DNA of 18,841 bases from Competibacteraceae bacterium UBA6584 (GTDB lineage Bacteria; Pseudomonadota; Gammaproteobacteria; Competibacterales; Competibacteraceae): positions 1 to 18,841 of the forward strand of contig DJIW01000097.1 of assembly GCA_002433805.1 (NCBI GenBank). Reading direction: 5' to 3'. The notes under the pieces were generated by a model. It did not search any database and was not told the DNA's origin. It saw only the letters and a list, made by a program, of their open reading frames with translations. The position numbers were made by a program, and so were the translations under genes. Every line of letters begins with the position of its first letter. Positions within the stretch are counted from its first letter, which is position 1. Shown in pieces: positions 1 through 6,492 of this stretch.

Positions 1-4
1 GGGA

Positions 5-412
5 ATGGAACACGACGACCGTCTGATAGTGAACTACACTAAATTGCAATTGACTCAATGTGATAGGCAGCTGAAGGAGTTCATGCAACTCTGCCCTGGG
101 GTCTACGGCGCGTTGATTTCAACCGTCGATGGCCACGAACTGTTATATACGCTCAAACGCGATTTGCCGGCCCATAAAATTTCGACCATGAACAGTTCCT
201 TGCTGGCTTTGGGCGAAAGTATCGCGCGGGAATCCCAACAGAGGCTTTGTCAGTTTGTGATCCTTGAAAACAGCGACGGCCGGGTGGTTTCGTTGCGCGT
301 TAATGACCTTTTGATGCTGACCTGCATTTCGAGCAAGGAGATCAATCTGGGCATGTTGCTGAGCGTGGGGCGAAATACGGCGAGTAAATTGCAGGAAATC
401 CTGAGCGACTGA
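5..412 (+). CDS. Roadblock/LC7-domain protein (MglB-like), 135 aa
   Basis: A small soluble protein without signal peptide or membrane segment. Residues about 22-130 have the alternating strand/helix pattern of the roadblock/LC7 fold: a hydrophobic strand with a following turn (GVYGALISTVDGHELL, 32-47), a central helix rich in small residues (62-76), a second pair of strands (82-98 and 102-110) and a C-terminal helix with the typical L-x-x-GRNTA-x-KL ending (118-132). Roadblock proteins are dimeric partners of small Ras-like GTPases in motility and polarity systems; whether this one has such a partner is unknown. The first ATG is four bases after the window edge, so no ribosome binding site can be judged and the true start may lie upstream. 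The gene is followed by 251 bases without a gene. Family call is from fold pattern only. Confidence 0.72.
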   Translation: MEHDDRLIVNYTKLQLTQCDRQLKEFMQLCPGVYGALISTVDGHELLYTLKRDLPAHKISTMNSSLLALGESIARESQQRLCQFVILENSDGRVVSLRVNDLLMLTCISSKEINLGMLLSVGRNTASKLQEILSD

Positions 413-547
413 CAAACGCTGAGGCAAGTAGGGTCGAGCAGTCCGGCAGACCGTTGCTTGAAAGTCTGTTATGAGAGTGTAGAGATTGAAGGGTTTAGGG
501 AATCGTCTAAAAGGCGTATCGATGAATTCGGCTGAGGTAGTTTGGAC

Positions 548-553
548 TATAAT
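548..553 (+). promoter_or_regulatory. Candidate sigma-70 -10 hexamer for the second roadblock gene
   Basis: A perfect TATAAT lies in the otherwise gene-free stretch 413-663, about 110 bases before the next start codon. No good TTGACA-like -35 is found at the right distance (the best is a weak TTCGGC at 527-532, spacing 15) and there is no extended -10 TG. If used, transcription would start near 560 and give a leader of about 100 bases. The rest of 413-663 holds only weak nested complementarity (GGTC 432-435 with GACC 449-452) and no open frame I would call. Confidence 0.4.
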
Positions 554-663
554 CGCTAAAGTCGATGGTGCGGTCAGTACGTATTTGCGTGGCGTGCTGA
601 TTCTTCTATTACGCAAGAACGTTATATCGTGGCTTAGGCTTCACTATTGAAAGGAGAATTTCA

Positions 664-1023
664 GTGGCTTCAATTAAAGATTCTATCGATCAGCTGTTGG
701 CCATGGACGGCGCCATGTGCGTCGCCGTGGTTGATGCGAACAGCGGCATGGTGTTGGGCACCGGTGGTTCGGGTCTGGATCTAGAAGTAGCCGCCGCCGG
801 CAATACCGAGGTGGTGCGCTCCAAGCAGAAGACCATGCGCGCCTTGGGTCTTAAGGACAACATTGAGGATATCTTGATTACCTTGGGCACCCAATATCAC
901 ATCATCCGGCCGTCCACGGCGCATGATGGTTTATTCGTGTATTTCGTGCTGGACAAGCAGCGGGGCAATTTGGCCTTGGCTCGGCGCAAGGTCCAGGACG
1001 TGGAAAAAGATTTGAAGGTGTAA
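664..1023 (+). CDS. Small roadblock/LC7-like protein, 119 aa
   Basis: The start is GTG, chosen because an AAGGAG ribosome binding site (651-656) sits seven bases upstream and the frame has no better ATG. The protein begins with a helix (MASIKDSIDQLLAMDG), then a strand-turn-strand with a Gly-rich turn (AMCVAVVDANSGMVLGTGG, 17-35), a central helix (38-61), two strands (69-82 and 88-97) and a basic C-terminal helix (102-117). This is the roadblock/LC7 topology, although sequence similarity to the upstream roadblock protein is low. It is soluble and probably dimeric. A strong intrinsic terminator follows within 60 bases, so it is most likely a monocistronic unit with its own promoter around 548. 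The partner and the process it serves cannot be read from this window; no Ras/MglA-type GTPase is adjacent. Confidence 0.72.
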   Translation: MASIKDSIDQLLAMDGAMCVAVVDANSGMVLGTGGSGLDLEVAAAGNTEVVRSKQKTMRALGLKDNIEDILITLGTQYHIIRPSTAHDGLFVYFVLDKQRGNLALARRKVQDVEKDLKV

Positions 1024-1075
1024 ACGCTTCTGGGTTTGGCGCGGCTTGCTTGCAGGCGTGTTGCCGCCGCCTTTC

Positions 1076-1114
1076 AAGAACCCCGCTTTTTCAAAAAGCG
1101 GGGTTCTTTGTTTT
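1076..1114 (+). terminator. Rho-independent terminator after the second roadblock gene
   Basis: The arm at 1076-1091 is perfectly complementary to 1093-1108 (core CCCCGC/GCGGGG flanked by A/T pairs), giving at least a 14-bp stem with a very small loop, followed by TTTGTTTT on the plus strand (1107-1114). On the minus strand the hairpin is not followed by a T tract, so efficient termination is expected only for the plus-strand gene. The right half also encodes the last residues of the convergent regulator. Confidence 0.9.
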
Positions 1115-2593
1115 CATCATCCGATGGGTTTGTAGATGTTTTCGCACCGTTCGCCGATCCAACCCAGTGCGTCGGGCGACCTCCTCGTAATTACTGGAGC
1201 GCTGGTAGAGCAAGGCGCAATAATTCGCCACCAGCGCGCGCGCATCCAACAGTCCGCTTTGTAGCTGCCGCCAGAATTCGCTTTCCGACGATTCGTCCGA
1301 GCATTCTCCGCAATAGCGCCCCGTCAGCAAAATCCGCCGCGCCGCTTGTTCCAACTCGCGGACATTGCCCGGCCAGCCGTAATCGGCCGGGAGATCGCGG
1401 CGCAGCGCGGTCAGCACCAGATCGACGGCTTCCGCGCTGTTCGATCCGAGCAAGCGCGCCAATAAGGCTTGGGTCAGCAATTCGAGTTCGGCGGGCGTCT
1501 CGCTCAAGCGCTGGCGCAGCGGCGGCACGGTGATGGCGTCGGAACACAGGCGATAGAAAAAATCCTGACGGAAGCGGCCTTGCCGGCGTAATTCGGCCAA
1601 CGGCTGATGGGTGGCGGCAATGACGCGCCCGCAAAAGCGTTGCGGTTTGTGGCTGCCGACCGGGGTAAACGCGCGCTCCTGCAACACCCGCAGCAGCTTA
1701 ATTTGTACGCCGAGACTCGCGTCGCCGATTTCGTCCAAAAACAGCGAACCGTAGGGACTACAGCGGGCGAATACGCCTTGATGGTCGTCCACCGCCCCGG
1801 TGAACGCGCCCTTGCGATGGCCGAACAGTTCCGATTCGATCAGGCTCTCGGGAAATTCCGCCAGATTGACCGTCAGAAAGGTATCGGCGACGCCGTGCTG
1901 GAAGCGGTTGCTGGCCGGGTCGAAGGGGATGAACACCGAGCGGCCGATGGCCGCCGCCGCCGAGCCTTTGCCGCTGCCGGTTTCGCCGAGCAGCAGGGTC
2001 GAAAAGTCCTCCATGCGGTTCCACAAATACCGCTCGTAGACCCGCAGGTCGCAGCCGAATATGTTGTTCCACAACGCCCGGCGAAACTGGCGCATACAGG
2101 GGCTGGAGCCGATCAAGGCGCTGTCGATGAAGCGGTAGGCGCGCCGCAGTTGGTAAAACAATCCGAAATAGCGCACCGCCTCCGTTTGATTGAATCCCTG
2201 TTCCCGCAGCAAGGCCAGCGCCGCATCGGCGAAAGCGGCGGGTGTCGGCTGGCGGGGTTGGGCCAATTCCTGGCCGATCAGGCGGTCCAGATCCGGCAGA
2301 AATCGATGGTAGCCGTAAAACAGCCGAGCGTCGGCCAACCATTGCCGTTCTTCGCCGGCGTACTGGGTCAGGCTGCCGGCGTTGCGCTGCGACAAGCGGT
2401 CGAGCCTCGCCGCCAGCACCGGAAACAACGCGGTCAGCGCGTGATGATCGCCGACGGCGGCCAAAGCCGAAGCCGGGACCAGGGCCGCGACCTGTCGGCG
2501 GCTTACGTCGAACGGATTGGCCATGATCAAGGCGGACGCGGCGGCCAAAAATTGCCGGTCGTCGGGTTCGAGCCGTAATTGAGTGCCTGCCAT
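1091..2593 (-). CDS. Sigma-54-dependent transcriptional activator (bEBP), 500 aa
   Basis: An AAA+ enhancer-binding protein that would remodel RNA polymerase holding sigma-54. Visible motifs: Walker A GETGSGKG (203-210), the sigma-54 contact loop GAFTGA (262-267), Walker B SLFLDEIGD (283-291), arginine-finger region FRQDFFYRL (341-349), sensor II WPGNVREL (407-414) and a C-terminal Fis-type helix-turn-helix (SSNYEEVARRTGLDRRTVRKHL, 466-487). The N-terminal ~195 residues are Ala/Leu/Arg-rich and helical and match no receiver, GAF or PAS pattern I know, so the input signal is unknown. The start at 2593 is chosen over an in-frame ATG at 2686 because GGGAG (complement of 2602-2606) lies eight bases upstream. 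The gene is divergent from the ynbC-like operon across 188 bases, making that operon its likely target. Its stop codon sits in the loop of the convergent gene's terminator. Confidence 0.92.
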   Translation of the reverse strand: MAGTQLRLEPDDRQFLAAASALIMANPFDVSRRQVAALVPASALAAVGDHHALTALFPVLAARLDRLSQRNAGSLTQYAGEERQWLADARLFYGYHRFLPDLDRLIGQELAQPRQPTPAAFADAALALLREQGFNQTEAVRYFGLFYQLRRAYRFIDSALIGSSPCMRQFRRALWNNIFGCDLRVYERYLWNRMEDFSTLLLGETGSGKGSAAAAIGRSVFIPFDPASNRFQHGVADTFLTVNLAEFPESLIESELFGHRKGAFTGAVDDHQGVFARCSPYGSLFLDEIGDASLGVQIKLLRVLQERAFTPVGSHKPQRFCGRVIAATHQPLAELRRQGRFRQDFFYRLCSDAITVPPLRQRLSETPAELELLTQALLARLLGSNSAEAVDLVLTALRRDLPADYGWPGNVRELEQAARRILLTGRYCGECSDESSESEFWRQLQSGLLDARALVANYCALLYQRSSNYEEVARRTGLDRRTVRKHLQTHRMMKTKNPAF

Positions 2594-2620
2594 TCGGAGT
2601 GCTCCCGCTGCAATGAGATC

Positions 2621-2633
2621 AACATGAAATGTT
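2621..2633. repeat. Short inverted repeat AACAT-N3-ATGTT near the bEBP start
   Basis: Five-base perfect arms separated by three bases, 28 bases upstream of the regulator start codon. The position would suit autoregulation or an activator site for the divergent operon. It is short and AT-rich and could occur by chance. Confidence 0.3.
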
Positions 2634-2659
2634 AGGTCAATTGGCAAAAAATGTACTGA

Positions 2660-2708
2660 CTTGTTGGCGCTGGGTTTATAACGCAAGAATTAAAGTCACT
2701 ACAACAAG
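2660..2708. promoter_or_regulatory. Inverted repeat CTTGTTG / CAACAAG, candidate upstream activator site
   Basis: Perfect seven-base arms at 2660-2666 and 2702-2708, with centres 42 bases apart (about four helical turns), in the divergent region. A second dyad is interleaved: TAACGC (2679-2684) with GCGTTA (2718-2723); the latter also ends the small palindrome TAAC-CGC-GTTA (2713-2723). Enhancer-binding proteins usually bind dyads upstream of the -24 element, so these are candidate sites for the divergent bEBP. Inference from position and symmetry only. Confidence 0.35.
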
Positions 2709-2729
2709 CACTTAACCGCGTTACCTCGC

Positions 2730-2745
2730 TGGCATGGGGTTTGAT
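2730..2745 (+). promoter_or_regulatory. Candidate sigma-54 (-24/-12) promoter for the lipid operon
   Basis: The sequence TGGCATG-GGGT-TTGAT agrees with the sigma-54 consensus TGGCACR-N4-TTGCW except at two positions: T for C in the -24 box and A for C in the -12 GC. Spacing is exact. Transcription would begin near 2756, giving a ~25-base leader to the ynbC-like start codon at 2782. Supporting context: a sigma-54 activator gene is divergent from it. The altered -12 position is normally important, which lowers confidence. Confidence 0.4.
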
Positions 2746-2781
2746 AAGGACCAAGGGACCATGAACCCACGGAGAAAAGCA

Positions 2782-4551
2782 ATGCACCCCAATCGTCAAG
2801 CCGCCGAACACAGTTTTCGCAGTTGGGATGGCGCGGAGTTGTTTTATCGAGCCTGGCTGCCCGAAGTCGCCACGGATCGGGCGGTGATCCTGTTCCATCG
2901 CGGCCACGAGCATTCCGGCCGCTGGCAGGATGCGGTGGATAAGCTCGATCTACCCGATTTCGCGTTGTTCGCCTGGGATGCGCGCGGGCACGGCCGCAGT
3001 CCCGGCGAGCGCGGCGATGCGGAAAATCTCGGCGCGCTGGTGCGCGATGTGGACGCCTTCGTCGGCCACGTTTCCCGCCACTACGGCATACCCATCGAGA
3101 ACATCGTCATCTTCGCCCACAGCGTCGGTAGCGTGCTGGCGGCGACTTGGGCGCACGACTACGCGCCGAAAATCCGCGCCCTGGTGTTGGGCAGTCCCGC
3201 GCTGAAGGTGCGGCTCTATGTCCCCTTCGCCATCCCCGCATTGCGCGGGCTGCTGAAGTTCAAGCCGAAAGCCTACGTCAACAGTTACGTCAAAGGCCGC
3301 TTGCTCAGCCACGATCCGGCCAAGATCGAAAGCTATAACAGCGACCCGCTGATCACCCGCCGCATCGCGGTGAATCTCCTGGTCGATTTGCACGACGCCG
3401 GCCGCAAGCTGGCCGACGACGCGGCGGCGATCACCGCGCCGACCTTGGTGCTCGCGTCGGGCGCGGATTGGGTGGTCGATCAGGCGATCCAGCGGCGGTT
3501 TTTCGAGCGGCTGGGGTCGGCGGTCAAGGAGATGCACGTTTATCCGGGCTTCTTCCACGACACTTTCAACGAGCGGGACAACCATCTGCCGCTGAACGAC
3601 GCCCGCCGGTTTATTTTGGAGCGTTTCGCACAACCGCTTCATGAACCGTCCCTGTTGGAGGCCGACCGCAACAGCGCCACCCAGCGCGAATACGAGCGCT
3701 TGGCCAACCCCTTGCCCGCGTTTTCGCGCCAGCGCTTCGGCTACGGCTTGAGCCGCTTCTTCCTCAAAACCGTCGGTTCGCGTTTGAGCCAGGGCGTGAA
3801 GCTCGGCGTCGCCACCGGCTTCGATTCCGGCGGGACGCTGGATTATGTCTACCGCAACCGCGCCGAGGGCTTGACCGGCTTGGGCCGCTGGATCGACCGC
3901 CAGTATCTGAACGCCATCGGCTGGCGGGGGATTCGGCTGCGCAAGCTTCACCTGGAAAAATTGCTGCGCCGGGCCATGAGCGAACTCCAGGCCATCGGCC
4001 AGCCGGTGCGCATCGTCGATATCGCCGCCGGCTGCGGCCGCTACGTGCTGGATGCTGCGGGCGAACAAACCGCGATTCCCGCGACCGGCGTGCTGCGGGA
4101 CTTCAGCACCGCCAACGTGGCGGCGGGACAGCGGCTGATCGCCGAAAAGGGCTTGCAAGATCGCTTTCGCTTCGAGCGGGGCGACGCTTTCGATCCCGCC
4201 AGCCTCGCCGCGCTGCCCCGCGACGCCACGGTCGGCGTCGTCTCCGGCTTGTACGAACTGTTCCCCGAAAACCCGCCGGTGCGGGCCTCGCTGGCCGGCT
4301 TGGCCGAGGCGGTCGCGCCCGGCGGCTATCTCCTCTACACCGGCCAACCCTGGCATCCGCAAATCGAATTCATCGCGCGGGTGCTGAGCAGCCATCGGAA
4401 CGGCCAGCCGTGGGTGATGCGGCGGCGCAGCCAGCAGGAAATGGATCAACTGGTCGCCGCCGCCGGTTTTGAAAAACTGGCGCAGGAAAGCGATCCCTGG
4501 GGTATTTTCACGGTGTCGCTGGCGCGCCGCCTGGAGCCGGCCCATGGCTAA
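2782..4551 (+). CDS. ynbC: YnbC-like alpha/beta hydrolase fused to SAM methyltransferase, 589 aa
   Basis: A two-domain cytoplasmic protein. Residues ~10-285 form a lysophospholipase/monoacylglycerol-lipase-like alpha/beta hydrolase: oxyanion region FHRGHEHSGRW (38-48), nucleophile elbow AHSVG with Ser114, acid Asp229 (ASGADWVVD) and His259 (FFHDTFNE). Residues ~300-589 form a class I methyltransferase with the SAM motif VDIAAGCGR (412-420), a GDAF loop (467-470) and a late strand after Gly514-Gly515. I believe this C-terminal family is the one Pfam calls Methyltransf_20. The length is close to that of E. coli YnbC, which has the same fusion. The start at 2782 has GGAG seven bases upstream (2771-2774); in-frame ATGs at 2734 and 2761 have poorer spacing. 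The stop overlaps the next gene by eight bases. Substrates are unknown; a lipid acyl ester and a lipid head group are plausible. Confidence 0.88.
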   Translation: MHPNRQAAEHSFRSWDGAELFYRAWLPEVATDRAVILFHRGHEHSGRWQDAVDKLDLPDFALFAWDARGHGRSPGERGDAENLGALVRDVDAFVGHVSRHYGIPIENIVIFAHSVGSVLAATWAHDYAPKIRALVLGSPALKVRLYVPFAIPALRGLLKFKPKAYVNSYVKGRLLSHDPAKIESYNSDPLITRRIAVNLLVDLHDAGRKLADDAAAITAPTLVLASGADWVVDQAIQRRFFERLGSAVKEMHVYPGFFHDTFNERDNHLPLNDARRFILERFAQPLHEPSLLEADRNSATQREYERLANPLPAFSRQRFGYGLSRFFLKTVGSRLSQGVKLGVATGFDSGGTLDYVYRNRAEGLTGLGRWIDRQYLNAIGWRGIRLRKLHLEKLLRRAMSELQAIGQPVRIVDIAAGCGRYVLDAAGEQTAIPATGVLRDFSTANVAAGQRLIAEKGLQDRFRFERGDAFDPASLAALPRDATVGVVSGLYELFPENPPVRASLAGLAEAVAPGGYLLYTGQPWHPQIEFIARVLSSHRNGQPWVMRRRSQQEMDQLVAAAGFEKLAQESDPWGIFTVSLARRLEPAHG

Positions 4552-5884
4552 ACCCTCCCTCGCGGTCGAAGCCTCGCGTCCCTGGCGCGCGGCGGTGGCT
4601 TGGATGATGCTGGTGTTGGGTCCGGGTTTCTTTCTGGTTTACGGTCTGTGCAACGAATTGACCGCCTTACGGGGCGATGTCGGCAGCTTCTTCTTCGAAT
4701 GGGAGCGCCGGATTCCGGTGTTGCCTTGGACCATTATCCCGTATTGGTCGCTGGACGTGTTTTATGCCTTCTCGGTATTGCTCTGCCGCAATCGTCTGGA
4801 ATTGGATCGCCACGCCTGGCGGATTGTCACCGCCGTCTTGCTCTCGGCGGTCGGCTTTTTGCTGTTTCCGCTGCGCTTCGGTTTTCCCCGGCCGGAGGTG
4901 GAGGGCGTCTTCGGCCCGCTGTTCCAGGCGCTGTACGGCTTTGACCGGCCGTTCAATCAAGCGCCGTCCTTGCATATCAGTTTGGGGATGATTCTGTGGT
5001 ACCGCTACGCCAAATCCACGCGCGGCCCGCTGCGATGGTTGCTGCACGGATGGTTCGGGCTGATCGGCCTTTCGACGCTCACCACTTGGCAGCATCACGT
5101 AATCGACCTGCCGGCGGGAGTCTTGGTCGGAGTGATGGCGTTCTGGCTGTTTCCCGATCCGCGCGCCGGACAGACCGGCAAATCCGTCGCCTATCGGCCG
5201 GTCGGCGCAGATCGTCTGGCCGGCCGCTATCTGGCCGGTAGCTTGATCGGCTTGGCGCTGGCGGCTCAGGGCGGTTATTGGCTGCTTTTCCTATGGCCCG
5301 CGCTGAGCTTGAGCGCGGTCGCCGCCGCTTACGCGGGAATCGGGCCGGCGGTGTTTCGCAAGCAAGGCGGGCGGCTGTCGCTGGCGGCGAAGTTGGTTTT
5401 CGCCCCGTATCGGCTCGGTCAAGCGCTGGCGTGGCGCTGGCAGCGGCGGCGGATGGCGCTGCCGTTCGCCGAGGTCGCGCCGGGCGTGTTCATGGGCGCT
5501 CGGCTCGACGAACGCGAGGCGTTGATCTTGGCGGCGGCTTATCCCCGTCGCTGGGTGCTCGATTTGACCGGCGATTTCGACGAAGCCGATAGCCTGCGCG
5601 AGGGCGACTATGTCAATCTGCAACTGCTGGATTTGACCGAACCGCCGCTCGCCGCCTTGCGCGACGGCGCGGCGTACATCGAAATGGCGCTGCAACAAGG
5701 AAAAACCGTGTTCGTTCACTGCACTTTGGGCTATTTACGAAGCGCCCGCCTCGTGGCGCACTGGTTGGCCGCGACGGGCCGCGCCCGCTCGCGCCAGGAC
5801 GCCTTCGAGCAGCTGCGCGCGGCCCGCCCCGGCATCGTCGCGACGGCGCGATGCGGGTTCGCGCTGGCGGGAGAAGGCGCATGA
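4544..5884 (+). CDS. ynbD: YnbD-like membrane phosphatase: PAP2 domain plus dual-specificity phosphatase domain, 446 aa
   Basis: The N-terminal half is a multi-pass membrane domain (hydrophobic segments around 16-36, 64-81, 95-110, 145-153, 168-180, 190-203 and then 228-265). It carries PAP2-type active-site motifs: PSLH (141-144) and a late HH-x-x-D (184-188, in TWQHHVIDLPAG). After a basic linker (~290-305), residues 306-446 form a cytoplasmic protein-tyrosine/dual-specificity phosphatase-like domain with the C-x5-R signature in VHCTLGYLRS (Cys393, Arg399). This architecture and length match E. coli YnbD. Two phosphatases on one chain suggest removal of phosphate from lipid phosphates such as a phosphatidyl-alcohol phosphate. 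The start ATG at 4544 has GGAG at 4533-4536 and overlaps the ynbC-like stop; the end overlaps the ynbA-like start by four bases (ATGA), indicating translational coupling. Confidence 0.88.
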   Translation: MAKPSLAVEASRPWRAAVAWMMLVLGPGFFLVYGLCNELTALRGDVGSFFFEWERRIPVLPWTIIPYWSLDVFYAFSVLLCRNRLELDRHAWRIVTAVLLSAVGFLLFPLRFGFPRPEVEGVFGPLFQALYGFDRPFNQAPSLHISLGMILWYRYAKSTRGPLRWLLHGWFGLIGLSTLTTWQHHVIDLPAGVLVGVMAFWLFPDPRAGQTGKSVAYRPVGADRLAGRYLAGSLIGLALAAQGGYWLLFLWPALSLSAVAAAYAGIGPAVFRKQGGRLSLAAKLVFAPYRLGQALAWRWQRRRMALPFAEVAPGVFMGARLDEREALILAAAYPRRWVLDLTGDFDEADSLREGDYVNLQLLDLTEPPLAALRDGAAYIEMALQQGKTVFVHCTLGYLRSARLVAHWLAATGRARSRQDAFEQLRAARPGIVATARCGFALAGEGA

Positions 5885-6492
5885 TCAGTCTGTATGCGAT
5901 CAAACCCGGTTTTCAGAGCCTGCTGCGACCGCTCGCGCGTTGGCTGCACGGTCGGGGCGTTACCGCCAATCAGGTCACGTTGGCCGCGCTTTTCCTGTCG
6001 CTGGCGGCGGGCGGGGCGGTATGGCTGTGGCCGGCGCCGGAAACCGTGCTGCTGTTGCCGCCGGTGCTGTTGCTGCGGATGGCGTTGAACGCCCTGGACG
6101 GGATGCTGGCCCGCGAATTTCAAGGGCCGACTCCCTTGGGCGCGATCTTGAACGAGATCGGCGATGTGCTGGCCGACGCGGGTTTATATTTGCCTTTGGC
6201 GTTACTATCCGGCGTTTCGCCGGTGGCGGTGGTCGCGTTGGTGCTGCTGGCGCTATCGAGCGAATTTTGCGGCGTGCTGGCGGTGATGATCGGCGCCAGC
6301 CGCCGCTACGATGGACCGATGGGCAAGAGCGACCGCGCGCTGCTGCTCGGGGTCATCGCTCTGTGGCTCGGTTTCGGCGGGCCGGGCGGCGGCTGGCTGA
6401 CGGTCGCGCTGTGGGTCGCCAACGGCTTGTTGGCGCTGACCGGCTTCAACCGCCTGCGCGGCGCGCTGCGGGAGGTGAAATCATGTCCGTGA
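5881..6492 (+). CDS. ynbA: YnbA-like CDP-alcohol phosphatidyltransferase, 203 aa
   Basis: An integral membrane enzyme (hydrophobic segments about 33-50, 54-68, 101-136, 153-166 and 172-188) of the CDP-alcohol phosphotransferase family. This family swaps CMP on CDP-diacylglycerol for an alcohol head group. The signature is D73-G74-x2-A77-R78-x8-G87-x3-N91-x3-D95. It differs from the usual D-G-x2-A-R-x8-G-x3-D-x3-D in having Asn91 for the third Asp; the last Asp is kept. From memory E. coli YnbA has the same Asn, so this is probably a subfamily trait, not decay. A conserved RRYDGPMGKSDRA stretch (141-153) follows. The start at 5881 is supported by a GGGAGAAGG site (5869-5877) and the ATGA overlap. 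The alcohol used cannot be read from the sequence. Confidence 0.9.
   Translation: MISLYAIKPGFQSLLRPLARWLHGRGVTANQVTLAALFLSLAAGGAVWLWPAPETVLLLPPVLLLRMALNALDGMLAREFQGPTPLGAILNEIGDVLADAGLYLPLALLSGVSPVAVVALVLLALSSEFCGVLAVMIGASRRYDGPMGKSDRALLLGVIALWLGFGGPGGGWLTVALWVANGLLALTGFNRLRGALREVKSCP

Noticed and set aside
424..460. Nested complementarity (GCAA/TTGC, GGTC/GACC) after the first roadblock gene as a terminator or small RNA
   Set aside because: Stems are four bases each with bulges and no T tract, so this is within chance expectation.
1607..2578. Long plus-strand open frame opposite the bEBP gene (323 codons)
   Set aside because: It is antisense to a gene with full AAA+ motifs, has no recognisable domain or ribosome site, and long antisense frames are expected in GC-rich DNA.
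1091..2593. Assignment of the bEBP as RtcR (RNA-repair operon regulator)
   Set aside because: No rtcBA genes are nearby and the N-terminal region does not resemble the RtcR sensory domain; it only shares the AAA+ core.
2660..2676. TTGGCGC-TGGG-TTTAT as an alternative sigma-54 promoter
   Set aside because: The -12 half lacks the GC dinucleotide and TTG core altogether; the 2730-2745 candidate is a better match and better placed.
2950..4545. 531-codon minus-strand open frame opposite the ynbC-like gene
   Set aside because: The translation is Gln/Arg/Gly/Ala-rich without motifs, while the plus strand encodes two complete enzyme domains.
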